NCBI GenBank assembly: GCA_050246475.1
Contig: JBFWVZ010000008.1
Location: 1-64,000, forward strand
Length of the DNA: 64,000 bases
Reading direction: 5' to 3'
Source of the DNA: CADEEL01 sp050246475
GTDB taxonomy: Bacteria; Pseudomonadota; Alphaproteobacteria; Caulobacterales; Aquidulcibacteraceae
The notes under the pieces are model-generated. The model searched no databases and was not told the origin of the DNA. It saw only the letters and a program-made list of their open reading frames with translations. Positions 41,058 to 51,040 of this stretch are shown piece by piece. How positions within the stretch are numbered: the stretch's first letter is position 1; every line of letters starts with the position of its first letter. A program made the position numbers and the translations under genes.

Positions 41058-43502
41058 TCAATAGAGGCCGGTGAGGTCGTCCTGACTTTGCTGCTGCTGT
41101 TGCTGCGCCTGGCCGGGCGTGGCGCGCGGGCCGCCATCGCCGGGCGCGATCGCGGCGCCCTCGAAGAGGCGCGGGTCGATCGGCTCGGTGCCGCCGAAGA
41201 TGAAGGGCGAGGACGCGACCTCGACCGTCGGCTCGGTGCCGGGCCGGAAGGCTTCGGTGATGGTGACCGTGGTCGATGGGCCAGGCAGCAGGCCGGTCAT
41301 CGCGTCAACGCGCACCAGCCGCACGCCAGCCGGAATGCGGAACGGCGGCGAAGGTTGCCCGCGCAGCGCTTCGGACATGAATTCGCGGAAGATCGGCGCC
41401 GCGAGGCGCCCGCCGGTTTCGCCCTCGCCCATGTTGCGCGGCGTATCGAAGCCTACCCAGACGCCGACCGCGAGGTCGGGCGAAAAGCCGACGAACCAGG
41501 CATCGCGATAGTCGTTCGTCGTGCCGGTCTTGCCGGCGAGCGGGCGGTTGAGCGTTCCGACGCTCGCGGCCGTGCCGCGCTGCACGACGCCTTCCGACAT
41601 TGAGACGATCTGATACGCCGTCACCGGATCGAGCACTTGCGCGCGCGTATCGGGCAATTCCGGCGCGCGCTGCCTGCGCCATGGCGCGGTGCAGTTGGGG
41701 CAGTTGCGCTGATCGGCGCGGAACACCGTGAGGCCCTGGCGATCCTGCACGCGGTCGATGAAGATGGGCCGCACGCGGCGCCCGCCATTCACGAACATCG
41801 AATAAGCCGTCGTCATGCGCAGCACGGTGGTTTCGCCCGCGCCCAGCGCCAGCGAGAAGACGCGCGGCACGCGCTCTCCATAGACGCCGAGGCGCTGGCC
41901 GTATTGCACGACGCGGTCGATGCCCATCTCGTAGGCGACGCGCGCCGTCATCGCGTTCCGCGATTGCTCGAGGCCGCGGCGCAGAGTCGTCGGGCCGTAA
42001 TATTCGCGCGTGTAGTTTTCGGGCGACCAGTTCGAGCCGTCGCCGGCAGCGATGTTGAGCGGGCCGTCCTCGATGAGCGTCGAGGGCGTCACGCCGAAAT
42101 CGAGCGCGGCCGCATAGACGATCGGCTTGAACGCCGAGCCCGGTTGGCGCTGCGCCTGCGTGGCGCGGTTATAGCCGAGGCGTGCGAGATCGTAGCCGCC
42201 GATCATCGCGAGCACGCGGCCCGTATGCGGATCCATCGCGACGAGCGCGCCCTGCACCTCGGGCACCTGGCGCAGCGTGAAGCGGCTGTTCGTTCCCGGC
42301 AGCACGTAGATGATCGAGCCCGCGCGCAGCGCGCGTTCGCGATCGCGCCGCGCGCCATTGGCCGCCCACGTCGCGTCGTCCGCGCTCAAACGGCCTTCCG
42401 CGCCTGTTTCGGTGGTGAAGCGCACGCCGCCCGAAGTTCCCGTCACCATGGCGCGATGCCAGCCCGTCATGGCGGGCGGAGCGGCCGCATCGCGCAGCTG
42501 CGTGCGGATGTCGCCCTGCGCGTTGCCCTGCGCGATCGGCCCGCGATAGGCGTGGCGGCGGTCGTATTGTTCGAGGCCGCGCCGCAGCGCGCGCGCGGCG
42601 ATCGTTTGCAAGCGCGTATCGAGCGTGGTGCGGATCGAGAGGCCCTGGCCCAAAAGATCGCGTTCGCCGAATTGCTCGACGCCTTGGCGGCGCACCTCCT
42701 CCACGAAATGCGTCGCGGCGATGAATTGATCGCCCGACAGGCGGTCACGCGTTTCAAGGCGCTCCGCGCGCGCGGCTTCGGCCTCTTCGGCCGTGATGTA
42801 GCCCTCTTCGAGCATGCGCCCGATCACGTAATTGCGGCGCTGGATCGCGCGCTCGTAATTGGTGTTCGGGTTGTAGAGATTGGGCCCGCGCGGCAACCCG
42901 GCGAGAAACGCGATCTGGCCGATCGTCAGGTCGTTGAGCGACGTGTTGAAGTAATTGAGGGCCGCGGCCGCGACGCCGTACGCGCGCCGGCCGAGATAAA
43001 TCTCGTTGAGGTAGAGTTCGAGGATGCGGTCCTTATCGAGGGCCTGCTCGATCCGCACCGCGAGAAACGCTTCGCGGATTTTGCGGTAGAGGCTCCGCTC
43101 GCGGCCCGTGAGCATATTGCCCGCAACCTGCTGCGTGATCGTCGATGCGCCTTCAAGACGCCGGCCGCGCAGCACGTGCATCACGTTGGCGGCCATCGCG
43201 CGCGCAACACCGCGCGCATCGACGCCGGTGTGGCGATAATAGTTCTGATCCTCGGCCGCGATGAACGCCTGCTGCAGCCGCAACGGGATCGCCTCGATCG
43301 GCACGAACACGCGATGCTCGTTGGCGAACTCCGCGACCAGCGCGCCGTCGCCGGCGTGTACGCGCGTCGTGATCGGCGGCTGGTATTCGCGCAGCGCCCG
43401 GTAGTCCGGCAGCGTCTGCAGGGCGAAGAAGAGGAGGCCCCCCACGCCCACGACCAGCACCGCCAAGGCGATGGCCCCGCCGATCAGAATTCTACGAAGC
43501 AT
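41058..43502 (-). CDS. mrcA: Penicillin-binding protein 1A (bifunctional)
   Basis: An 814-residue class A PBP with a transmembrane helix near the N-terminus (about 7-29). The GT51 glycosyltransferase domain has catalytic E84 in AAEDQNYYRHTG and GASTITQQVAGNML. The transpeptidase has SxxK (GSAFK, about 456), SRN and KTGTT (about 657). An OB-like domain lies between them. The C-terminal tail is Gln-rich. It polymerises and crosslinks peptidoglycan. The amidase gene upstream on the same strand is a common partner. Confidence 0.95.
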   Translation of the reverse strand: MLRRILIGGAIALAVLVVGVGGLLFFALQTLPDYRALREYQPPITTRVHAGDGALVAEFANEHRVFVPIEAIPLRLQQAFIAAEDQNYYRHTGVDARGVARAMAANVMHVLRGRRLEGASTITQQVAGNMLTGRERSLYRKIREAFLAVRIEQALDKDRILELYLNEIYLGRRAYGVAAAALNYFNTSLNDLTIGQIAFLAGLPRGPNLYNPNTNYERAIQRRNYVIGRMLEEGYITAEEAEAARAERLETRDRLSGDQFIAATHFVEEVRRQGVEQFGERDLLGQGLSIRTTLDTRLQTIAARALRRGLEQYDRRHAYRGPIAQGNAQGDIRTQLRDAAAPPAMTGWHRAMVTGTSGGVRFTTETGAEGRLSADDATWAANGARRDRERALRAGSIIYVLPGTNSRFTLRQVPEVQGALVAMDPHTGRVLAMIGGYDLARLGYNRATQAQRQPGSAFKPIVYAAALDFGVTPSTLIEDGPLNIAAGDGSNWSPENYTREYYGPTTLRRGLEQSRNAMTARVAYEMGIDRVVQYGQRLGVYGERVPRVFSLALGAGETTVLRMTTAYSMFVNGGRRVRPIFIDRVQDRQGLTVFRADQRNCPNCTAPWRRQRAPELPDTRAQVLDPVTAYQIVSMSEGVVQRGTAASVGTLNRPLAGKTGTTNDYRDAWFVGFSPDLAVGVWVGFDTPRNMGEGETGGRLAAPIFREFMSEALRGQPSPPFRIPAGVRLVRVDAMTGLLPGPSTTVTITEAFRPGTEPTVEVASSPFIFGGTEPIDPRLFEGAAIAPGDGGPRATPGQAQQQQQQSQDDLTGLY

Positions 43503-43600
43503 GCCGCTCTAGCCTTTTCCCGCAGACCGCGTCGCGGGGTTTTGCGGCCTGATTATGGCTTCTAGGGGTACGGGCGCCAGGGCCCCACACCCAAAACGCA

Positions 43601-44755
43601 TTACCGCGCGGCCATTTGCCGGGGCGCGGCGAAATGGGCGTCCACCGCATCGGCCAGGGCCAAGGCCATGCGCGCCTGTTGGCGCGGATCGGCGAGGCGG
43701 CGCTCATCCTCGGCATTCGAGAGAAAGCCCATCTCGACGAGCACAGCCGGGACATCGGGCGCGAGAAGGACGAAGAAGCCTGCCGCGCGCGGCGTGCGGT
43801 GCATGATCGGCACCCCGGCCTCTCCCAGCTCGGCCAGCACGGTGCGGGCGAAGACGCCGGAGCGGTTTGTCGTCTCGCGCTGTGTGAGATCGAGCAGAAT
43901 ATTGTGCACTTCCGTATTTTGCGGGGCCGCGCCCATGTCGATGTGCCAATTCTGCGTGTTCATGAGGCCGCGCGCGCGCGTCTGTCCACGCTCGGACAAT
44001 GTATAGACCGCAGCGCCGCGCGCCGCCGACCCCGGCGCAGAATCGGCGTGCAGCGAGATAAACAGATGCGCGCCGTGTTCGCGCGCGAAAGCGACGCGAT
44101 CCTCGAGCTCGATGAAGCGGTCGGCGTCGCGCGTCATGGCGACCTCGTAGCCGCGCGCCACCAATTGATCCCTGAGCCCACGGGCCGCCGCCAGCACGAT
44201 GTCGCGCTCGCGCATGCCCGAAACGCCTGTGGCGCCTGGATCGCGCCCGCCATGGCCGGCGTCGATCACAATCGTCCGGCGGAGCGGCGCGGCCGGGGGC
44301 AAACGCGAAAGATCGCGGCTGCGCTCCGCGGCGAGCGGCACGAGTTCCTCGGGCGCCTCGCCCGCAAAGGTGAAGATGAGCCTACGCCCATTGCGTTCGA
44401 CGCTGCGCTGGGTGAGGCGCGCGGGCGCGGCGAGGTCGAGCACGAGGCGCGCAGCGCCGTTGGGCTGGTTGGCGAAGCGGCGGCGCAGCGCGACGCCGGC
44501 CCCCTCGGCCTGGCCAGCATGGGTCCAGCGTGCGCCGGGCATATCGAGCACGAAGCGATCCGGCCCGCTCAAGAAGAAGTCGCTCGGCCGGCGCACGGCG
44601 CGGTCCGTTTCGACGACAAGGCGCACGCCGCCCTCCACCGGCGCGACCGAAACGGCGCGCACCGCGATGGGATCGTCCGCCGTCGCAGGGACGGCGACGA
44701 AGGCGGCCGCGAGGATGGCGGCGCGGACGTGCGACTGAAGGCGGGAGACAGCCAT
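43601..44755 (-). CDS. amiC: Periplasmic N-acetylmuramoyl-L-alanine amidase (AmiC-type)
   Basis: 384 residues with a signal peptide (cleavage near VPATA). An AMIN domain (about 28-130) precedes an Amidase_3 domain with zinc ligands His in DAGHGGRDPG, Glu in MRERD and His in SLHADS, and the catalytic Glu in VEMGFLSN. It cleaves septal peptidoglycan during daughter-cell separation. The inhibitory helix region (NTEVHNILLDLTQRET) is present, implying control by an EnvC-like activator. It lies 98 bp upstream of the PBP1A gene. Confidence 0.93.
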   Translation of the reverse strand: MAVSRLQSHVRAAILAAAFVAVPATADDPIAVRAVSVAPVEGGVRLVVETDRAVRRPSDFFLSGPDRFVLDMPGARWTHAGQAEGAGVALRRRFANQPNGAARLVLDLAAPARLTQRSVERNGRRLIFTFAGEAPEELVPLAAERSRDLSRLPPAAPLRRTIVIDAGHGGRDPGATGVSGMRERDIVLAAARGLRDQLVARGYEVAMTRDADRFIELEDRVAFAREHGAHLFISLHADSAPGSAARGAAVYTLSERGQTRARGLMNTQNWHIDMGAAPQNTEVHNILLDLTQRETTNRSGVFARTVLAELGEAGVPIMHRTPRAAGFFVLLAPDVPAVLVEMGFLSNAEDERRLADPRQQARMALALADAVDAHFAAPRQMAAR

Positions 44756-45009
44756 GGCGAAGGCGCGGAAACTACGCGCCGCGATTTGAGATCACGTTGA
44801 TAGAATTGGTTTATTTCCGTTATCCCTGCAGCAATCTCAGTTTCCGTAATTTTACTTTCGTCTTAAGTAGATTTCGCAGCCGAAATCTTGGCGAATGCTG
44901 CGACGCAACATGCCCCTACTTGGGGTTTTCGTAGTGGAATCACGGAATCCTCAGTAGTCTCCAAATCGCGCGGGACACGATAACAAGCGCGTATGCCTGG
45001 AGGGAACGC
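44756..45009. other. AT-richer divergent intergenic region, no gene seen
   Basis: 254 bp between amiC and the GlsB-like gene, with unusually low GC for this window (for example GGTTTATTTCCGTTATCC). It must hold both divergent promoters, and a long leader for either gene is possible. I found no convincing palindrome or RNA gene. Confidence 0.45.
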
Positions 45010-45264
45010 ATGGACCTGCAAACTATCCTCATCTGGTGCCTGATCGGCGCGATCGCCGGCTGGCTCGCCGGACTCATCATGCGCGGTTTCGGCTTCGGCC
45101 TGATCGGCAACATCGTCATCGGGATCATCGGCGCGGTCGTCGGCGGCTGGCTGTTCGGCCAGCTCGGCATTTCGCTCGTCCCCGGCATCGTGGACACGAT
45201 CATCGCCGCCACGGTGGGCGCCGTGATCGTCCTCTTCATCGTCAGGCTGGTGAAACGGGCTTAG
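45010..45264 (+). CDS. GlsB/YeaQ/YmgE family membrane protein
   Basis: 84 residues, almost all membrane: three hydrophobic segments with Gly motifs (LIGAIAGWLAGLIMRGFGFGLIGNI, VGGWLFGQLG, AATVGAVIVLFIVRLVKRA). This matches the transglycosylase-associated / GlsB stress family, induced by general stress in many bacteria, with no known enzymatic role. It is divergent from amiC. Confidence 0.93.
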   Translation: MDLQTILIWCLIGAIAGWLAGLIMRGFGFGLIGNIVIGIIGAVVGGWLFGQLGISLVPGIVDTIIAATVGAVIVLFIVRLVKRA

Positions 45265-45268
45265 CCGC

Positions 45269-45853
45269 TCACTCTGAGCCCCAGGGCGGCGGTGGAGCAG
45301 CCGCCGCCCTGGTCAGATCGAAGCGCACTCGGAAGAGCCGTCCGCTGGGGCGGCTCAATTCATATGTGAAGCTCTCGCCCGGCTCGATCTCCATGGCCCA
45401 CGTATTGGCGGTGGAGGCGGCGGCCGCATTGGCGTTGAAAAGTGCTATGGAATAGGCGTCCACGGGAAATTCCTGACGCGCCGGAGAGCCCACGCCCGCG
45501 GTGTCCCCGCCATACATCGTCAGCACATCGGGGCTGCCGTTCTCGTGGCGGTGATCGTGCTTGAGCCGCAACCCGGCGCCCGTCCGGGTGAGCACCCACG
45601 TCCGGGAGCGGTCCTCCCCGACATGGAATGGGATGCGGATTTCCTCCGCCCCGCACTCGCGCACGTGCATGACGAGCCGTGCGCCCACGAACGGATCGTC
45701 CGCCGGGGCGGGCGTATTGGCCGTCACCTCCCCCTCGAACGCCTGGCCGCAGAGGGCGGCGATGCGGGCGAAGAAGGCGTCGTGGGGACTTTCATGCGTG
45801 GTCGCACATGCGGAGAGGGCGAGCAGCGCCGCTGCGAGGGCGAGGGTTTTCAT
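45269..45853 (-). CDS. Putative lipoprotein of unknown function
   Basis: 194 residues from ATG 45853, which starts a lipoprotein leader (MKTLALAAALLALSAC). Longer in-frame starts have no leader. Two Cys in the mature part (AALCGQAF, VRECGAEE) may pair. The protein contains VLTRTGAGLRLKHDHRHENG and a MYGGDT turn, and ends FRVRFDLTRAAAAPPPPWGSE. The H-D-H-R-H stretch could bind metal, but nothing else supports this. It is convergent with the GlsB-like gene. Confidence 0.75.
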   Translation of the reverse strand: MKTLALAAALLALSACATTHESPHDAFFARIAALCGQAFEGEVTANTPAPADDPFVGARLVMHVRECGAEEIRIPFHVGEDRSRTWVLTRTGAGLRLKHDHRHENGSPDVLTMYGGDTAGVGSPARQEFPVDAYSIALFNANAAAASTANTWAMEIEPGESFTYELSRPSGRLFRVRFDLTRAAAAPPPPWGSE

Positions 45854-46312
45854 GGGCGCCACATTGGCCCCTCGCCCCGGCGCCGGCAATTCAGGCGCCG
45901 CCTCGAAGCGCGTGCGGCGGCGCTTCCTTTCCCATTCGACTTGTTGCATGGTGATCGCATCCGGCCGCCCGCCGAGGCCCCCAAAGAGCCAGGGCGCGGC
46001 GCCGTTTGTTCTTGCATTGCGGGATGCAAATTCGCCGGGCCGCTGGACGGCCTCCCGAAATGGCTTGAGGGCGTCCAACCGCCGCCAGCCCTTTCCACGC
46101 GCAAGAACGAAAACCTACGCCCGCCGCCCTCAAAGCGCGGCGAACCGGAGCTGCGATGCGCCAATCCCTCCCCCTCGCGATCCCGGCCCATCCGGCCCGC
46201 GCGAGGAAGGGTGCGCCCGCCGCTTTTCTCCTCACACCTCGCCGCGACGAGGCCGGCCCGCGCGCTCCATGCCCGCATCAGGCCAGCCGCCGACGCGCCC
46301 ACGGAGCCAAAG
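45854..46312. other. 459-bp region upstream of rne, likely long RNase E leader
   Basis: No convincing gene. The frame of rne is open through the region but the translation is low-complexity and unlike RNase E. Features include a TTGCAT...ATGCAA palindrome at 46012-46029 and several GC-rich stems. Long autoregulated leaders are common for rne, so this probably holds its promoter and 5' UTR plus the promoter of the divergent lipoprotein gene. Confidence 0.5.
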
Positions 46313-48673
46313 ATGGCCAAGAAAATGCTGATCGACGCCGCGCACCCGGAAGAGACCCGGGTCGTGGTGCTGGACGGAAGCCGCGTTGACGATTTCGACT
46401 TCGAAACTCAATCCAAGAAACAGCTTCGGGGAAACATCTATCTCGCCAAGGTGACGCGCGTTGAGCCGTCGCTGCAGGCGGCGTTCGTCGAGTATGGCGG
46501 CAACCGCCACGGCTTCCTCGCGTTCAGCGAGATCCACCCGGACTATTACCGCATCCCCAGCGCGGACCGCGAGGCGCTGAAGGCCGAGTTCGAAGCCGCC
46601 GCGCGCGGCGAGAGCGACGCGGAAGGCAATCACGAAGAAGTCGATGACGAGGTCGTCGATGAGCGCCGCCGCCAAATTCTCACGCGCCGCTATCGCATCC
46701 AGGAAGTGATCCAGCGCCGGCAGATCATGCTGGTGCAGGTCGTCAAGGAAGAGCGCGGCAACAAGGGCGCGGCGCTCACCACCTATCTCTCGCTCGCGGG
46801 GCGCTATTGCGTGCTCATGCCCAACACCGGGCGCGGCGGCGGCATCTCGCGCAAGATCACCAACAGCGCGGACCGCAAGCGGCTGAAAAAGGTCGCCGCG
46901 GAGCTCGATGTGGCGCAAGGCATGGGGCTCATCATCCGCACCGCCGGGGCCAAGCGCACCAAGACCGAAATCAAGCGGGACTACGAATATCTAACCCGCG
47001 CCTGGGAGACGATCCGGGACGAGACGCTCAAGAGCATCGCGCCCGCGCTCATCTACGAAGAATCCTCCCTGGTGAAGCGCGCGATCCGCGATCTTTACGA
47101 CAAGGACGTGGACGAGATTCACGTCGAGGGCGAAGGCGCCTACAAAGAGGCGAAGGATTTCGTCCGCATGCTGATGCCCAGCCATGCGAAGCGCGTGCAT
47201 ATCTGGCGCGAACCGACGCCGATCTTCACCAAGCACGGCGTGGAGCGGCAGCTCGAGAGCATCTATTCGCCAGTCGTGCAGCTCAAAAGCGGGGGCTACA
47301 TCGTCATCAACCAGACCGAAGCGCTCGTCGCGATCGACGTGAACTCAGGACGTGCGACGCGCGAACGCAACATCGAACAGACCGCGCTCAAGACGAACCA
47401 GGAAGCGGCCGACGAGGCCGCGCGCCAGATGCGTCTCAGGGATCTCGCCGGCCTCATCGTGATCGATTTCATCGACATGGAGGAAAACAAGAACGACCGA
47501 ACGGTCGAGAAGCGCATGAAGGATGCGCTCCGCTTCGACCGCGCGCGCGTGCAGATGGGCAAGATTTCCGGCTTCGGCCTTCTGGAGCTTTCGCGCCAGC
47601 GGCGGCGCACGGGCGTGCTTGAGGGCTCGTCGCACATCTGCCCGCAATGTTCTGGCACCGGGCGGGTGCGCTCGGTCGAATCGTCTTCGCTCACGCTCTT
47701 GCGCGCGCTCGATGACGCAAGCACCAAGCGCCGCGGCGAAATGCTGGAGGCGCGTGCCCCCGCCGAAGTCGCGCTCTATCTCCTGAACGAGAAGCGCGAA
47801 ACGCTCGCGGGGATCGAAGCGGCGCGGGATGTGCGCATTCGCGTGGCCGCGTCGGCAGCGCTCCTGCCGCCGGATTACGAGATCGTCTCGATGGGAATGC
47901 GGGCGCCTGCGAGCGACGATCATCACGAAGAAGAAGCGCCGCGCCGCGCACCGCGCGACGAAGAGCAACACGCCGAGGCTGAAGAGGAAGAAGCCGAAAC
48001 GGTGGAGGCTCGCGACGGAGAAGCCGAAGGCGAGGCGAACGGCGACGCGCAGCGCCGGCGCCGCCGCGGCCGCAGGGGCGGACGGCGCCGGCGCGAAGGC
48101 GGCGACGGCGCGCCCGCGCTTGCGCAGACCGCCGAGGGCGAAACGCTCACCGACGAAACCGACGCCGATGAAGCCGAGGCCGAAGCCGATGGCGCGGCCG
48201 CGCCTTCCGAGGGCGAGGCAAACGGCGACGGCGAACGCCGCGGGCGCCGCCGCCGTCGCCGGCGGGGACGCGGCGGGCGCAATCGCCGAGAGGGCGAAGG
48301 AACGCCCGCCGAAGGCAGCGATCTCACGCCGGGCGAACTCGCCGAGGCCATGAACCGCGACGTCGAGGAAGGCGGCGACGACGATGAAGATGTCGAGGCT
48401 GTCGCGTCCGAGCCTGTCATCGTCGCCGCTCAGAGCCGTGAGCCGGTGATCGAGGCGATCGAACAGGCAGGCGAGGCCGCATTCGAGCGCGCCGAAGCAG
48501 GCCCCTCGACCGACGATCCGCCTGAGGAAGCGGCCGACGATGGCGGCGAGGCCGAGCCCGCGCCTGCGCGCGAAGAACCGGCCCTGGTCGGGGCCGAGGC
48601 GGTTTCTTACGAACCTGACACCGAGCGGCGTGAGCGTTTCCTTTCGCGCTTCAGCCGTTGGGGAAAGAAGTAG
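46313..48673 (+). CDS. rne: Ribonuclease E
   Basis: 786 residues from ATG 46313. The N-terminal S1/RNase H-like part (MAKKMLIDAAHPEETRVVVL) carries an acidic alphaproteobacterial insertion (about 85-125). The catalytic DNase I-like domain has D342 (AIDVNSGRA) and D385 (IDFIDM), and the Zn-link is C443-PQ-C446. The C-terminal half is disordered, with two Arg-rich clusters (RRRRRGRRGGRRRR type) in acidic repeats, probable RNA- and degradosome-binding sites. RhlE-like helicase is a plausible partner. Confidence 0.95.
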   Translation: MAKKMLIDAAHPEETRVVVLDGSRVDDFDFETQSKKQLRGNIYLAKVTRVEPSLQAAFVEYGGNRHGFLAFSEIHPDYYRIPSADREALKAEFEAAARGESDAEGNHEEVDDEVVDERRRQILTRRYRIQEVIQRRQIMLVQVVKEERGNKGAALTTYLSLAGRYCVLMPNTGRGGGISRKITNSADRKRLKKVAAELDVAQGMGLIIRTAGAKRTKTEIKRDYEYLTRAWETIRDETLKSIAPALIYEESSLVKRAIRDLYDKDVDEIHVEGEGAYKEAKDFVRMLMPSHAKRVHIWREPTPIFTKHGVERQLESIYSPVVQLKSGGYIVINQTEALVAIDVNSGRATRERNIEQTALKTNQEAADEAARQMRLRDLAGLIVIDFIDMEENKNDRTVEKRMKDALRFDRARVQMGKISGFGLLELSRQRRRTGVLEGSSHICPQCSGTGRVRSVESSSLTLLRALDDASTKRRGEMLEARAPAEVALYLLNEKRETLAGIEAARDVRIRVAASAALLPPDYEIVSMGMRAPASDDHHEEEAPRRAPRDEEQHAEAEEEEAETVEARDGEAEGEANGDAQRRRRRGRRGGRRRREGGDGAPALAQTAEGETLTDETDADEAEAEADGAAAPSEGEANGDGERRGRRRRRRRGRGGRNRREGEGTPAEGSDLTPGELAEAMNRDVEEGGDDDEDVEAVASEPVIVAAQSREPVIEAIEQAGEAAFERAEAGPSTDDPPEEAADDGGEAEPAPAREEPALVGAEAVSYEPDTERRERFLSRFSRWGKK

Positions 48674-48746
48674 GATCGGGCCATGTTCATGCCGCAAAAT
48701 GCGGTTTGATCGCGAGAAAATGCGGGACGCGAAAGAAGGAGCGGCC

Positions 48747-50168
48747 ATGCGCGCGAAGAACGCTGTGTCCAAGCTGAAAGCGATCGCAGCCGCCGCGATC
48801 ATGATCTTCGCGAGCGCCCAGCCGGCGCTCGCGCAGCAGCAGCAGCGACAGCCTTCGATCATCCGCGACGCGGAGATCGAGCAATCGCTCAACATCATGG
48901 CGCGCCCGCTGTTCGATGCGGCGGGGCTTGAGGCCGACGATATTCAGATCCTCCTCGTCGGCGATCGTTCGATCAACGCCTTCGTCACCAATGGGCAGCG
49001 CATCTTCGTGCATACCGGCCTCATCATGGAGGCCGAGAACGTCAACGAACTGATCGGCGTCATCGCGCACGAAACCGGCCACATCTCCGGCGGGCACTTG
49101 GCGCGCTCGCGCGAGGCGATGAATTACGCGCTGCGCCCCGCGCTCATCGCGATCGGCCTCGGCATTCTGGCGATCGCGGCCGGCGCGCCGGATGCGGGCG
49201 CGGCGCTCATCTCGGGCGCGGGGCAGTTCGCGCAGGGCAGCTTCGTGCGCCACACGCAGGTTCAAGAATCCGCGGCCGACCAGGCGGGCGCGCAATTCCT
49301 CGAAGCAAGCGGGCAATCCGGCGCGGGCCTCATCTCATTCTTCAATCGCGAGCTCCGCCCGATGGAGTTCGCGGTGCGGCGCGTGCCAGCTTACATGGTC
49401 ACACACCCGTTCACGTCAGACCGCATCGAGTCGCTCCGGCAGCGCGTCGAGCATGCCGAGCACTATCAGACGCCTGACAATCCCGATTACGTGCGCCGCT
49501 TCGAATTCATGCAGGCCAAGCTCGTCGGCTTCATCGAGCCGCTCGCGCGCACGCTGCAGCTCTACCCGGTGACCGACACGTCGCAGCCTGCGCGCTACGC
49601 GCGCGCCATCGCCTATTGCGGCTGCGGCGTCGAATCCCGCATTCCCGATCTCACCCGCGCGCGCGCCGAGATCGACGCGCTCATCGCGGCCGATCCGAAC
49701 AACCCCTACTATCAGGAACTCGCCGGGCAGATCCTCTTCGAGAACGGCCGCTCCGCGGAATCCATCCCGTTCCACCGCCGCTCCGTGGAGCTCGCGCCCA
49801 ACGAAGCGCTGCTGATGATCAATCTTGCGCGCTCGCTCATCGCCGCGAACGGCCGCGCCGGCGCCGACGAAGCGGTGGAGCTGCTGCAACGCGCGCTGCG
49901 CTTCGAGCCGGACAACGGCTTTGCCTGGCGCGAGCTTGCCACAGCGCACGATCTGCGCGGCGAGGACGGGCTGGCGCGCCTCGCCTCCGCCGAGCAGGCC
50001 TACGCCATCGGCGATTTCGGCCGCGCCCGGAACTTCGCGGAACGCGCGCGCCGCTCGCTGGAGCAAGGCACCGCCTCCTACCAACGCGCCTCCGACATCG
50101 TCGCCTCCGCGCAGAACGAAGCGCCGGAGGAAGAAGAGCAGCGCGGCCAGCCGGGCAGGCGCGGCTAA
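48747..50168 (+). CDS. Periplasmic M48 metalloprotease with TPR repeats (BepA-like)
   Basis: 473 residues from ATG 48747 with AAGGAG upstream. A signal peptide ends near ALA-QQQQ. The M48 domain contains HETGH (H108, E109, H112) and the third-ligand region ESAADQAGAQFL. A TPR region occupies the C-terminal 200 residues. This is the architecture of BepA/YfgC, which controls outer-membrane protein and LPS-transporter assembly. The dsbA-like gene follows by 20 bp, suggesting an envelope-folding operon. Confidence 0.92.
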   Translation: MRAKNAVSKLKAIAAAAIMIFASAQPALAQQQQRQPSIIRDAEIEQSLNIMARPLFDAAGLEADDIQILLVGDRSINAFVTNGQRIFVHTGLIMEAENVNELIGVIAHETGHISGGHLARSREAMNYALRPALIAIGLGILAIAAGAPDAGAALISGAGQFAQGSFVRHTQVQESAADQAGAQFLEASGQSGAGLISFFNRELRPMEFAVRRVPAYMVTHPFTSDRIESLRQRVEHAEHYQTPDNPDYVRRFEFMQAKLVGFIEPLARTLQLYPVTDTSQPARYARAIAYCGCGVESRIPDLTRARAEIDALIAADPNNPYYQELAGQILFENGRSAESIPFHRRSVELAPNEALLMINLARSLIAANGRAGADEAVELLQRALRFEPDNGFAWRELATAHDLRGEDGLARLASAEQAYAIGDFGRARNFAERARRSLEQGTASYQRASDIVASAQNEAPEEEEQRGQPGRRG

Positions 50169-50188
50169 GCCATCAGGAGCTTTCGACA

Positions 50189-50998
50189 ATGACGCGGAAT
50201 TTGGTCGCGACGCTCGTCGCCTGCGCGGCGGTCGCGCTTTCGTTGGCGGGCGCCTCATGCAGCCGGCAAAGCGAGCAAGCGCAAGCGCCGGCGGCCGCGC
50301 CGGCGCCCCCGATCACCCAGTCGATAGACGTCTCGCAATTCAACGAAGCTCAGCAGGCCGATATCCGCGCCATCGTACGCGACTATCTCGTGCGCGATCC
50401 AGCCGTGCTCGAGGCCGCTCTCGAAGCACTCGCGGCGCAAAAGGCCGACGAACGGCGCCGCGAGTTCGAGAACGACACACGCTCCTATTCGCACGGCCCC
50501 GCGAACGCGGCCGTCACCATCGTCGAACTCTACGATTATCGCTGCCCCTATTGCCATGCCGCGCTTGAGTGGGTGAACCGCGTCATCGCCACGCGGCGCG
50601 ACGTGCGCGTCGTCTTCCGCGAGCATCCCATCCTCACGCAGCAATCGCATGAGGCCGCACTCGCGGCGATGGCCGTGCTGCAGCAGAACCGCCAGCGCTT
50701 CCTGCCGTTCCACCGCGCGCTGATGGCGTTCCGCGGCGATCTCACTAGCGCGCAGATCGATACGCTCGCGCGCAACGCGGGCGTCGATGTCGCGCGCATG
50801 CGCCGCGACATGGGCAATCCCGAGATCGAGGAGCAGTTCCGCCGCACCATGGAGCTGGCGTCCGAATCCGGCATGACCGGCACGCCCGCCTTCGTCATCA
50901 ATGGGCGCGTCGTGAATGGATATCCGGGGCCGGAAGAATTGGACCGCGTGCTCCGCGAAGCGACCGAAGCCGCACGCACGCAACAAACCAGCAACTAG
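50189..50998 (+). CDS. DsbA-family thiol oxidoreductase (Com1/ScsC-like)
   Basis: 269 residues from ATG 50189. The hydrophobic leader ends with a lipobox-like AGASC. A helical N-terminal extension (about 45-95), as in disulphide isomerases that oligomerise, precedes a thioredoxin fold with active site C119-PY-C122 and cis-Pro in MTGTPAFVI. It should form or shuffle disulphides in exported proteins. It is likely co-transcribed with the M48 protease gene. Confidence 0.92.
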   Translation: MTRNLVATLVACAAVALSLAGASCSRQSEQAQAPAAAPAPPITQSIDVSQFNEAQQADIRAIVRDYLVRDPAVLEAALEALAAQKADERRREFENDTRSYSHGPANAAVTIVELYDYRCPYCHAALEWVNRVIATRRDVRVVFREHPILTQQSHEAALAAMAVLQQNRQRFLPFHRALMAFRGDLTSAQIDTLARNAGVDVARMRRDMGNPEIEEQFRRTMELASESGMTGTPAFVINGRVVNGYPGPEELDRVLREATEAARTQQTSN

Positions 50999-51040
50999 AG
51001 CCGTCCGCCGCCCTCCCAAAAGAGCGGCATTCGCCGGGCC

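Noticed and set aside
45545..46312. Extended N-terminus of RNase E (about 256 codons)
   Set aside because: The extra residues are low complexity, overlap the lipoprotein gene, and known RNase E starts at the MAKKMLIDA sequence.
48686..48735. CCGCAAAATGCGG stem and repeated AAAATGCGG after rne as a terminator
   Set aside because: The stem is only 4-5 bp and no T-run follows.
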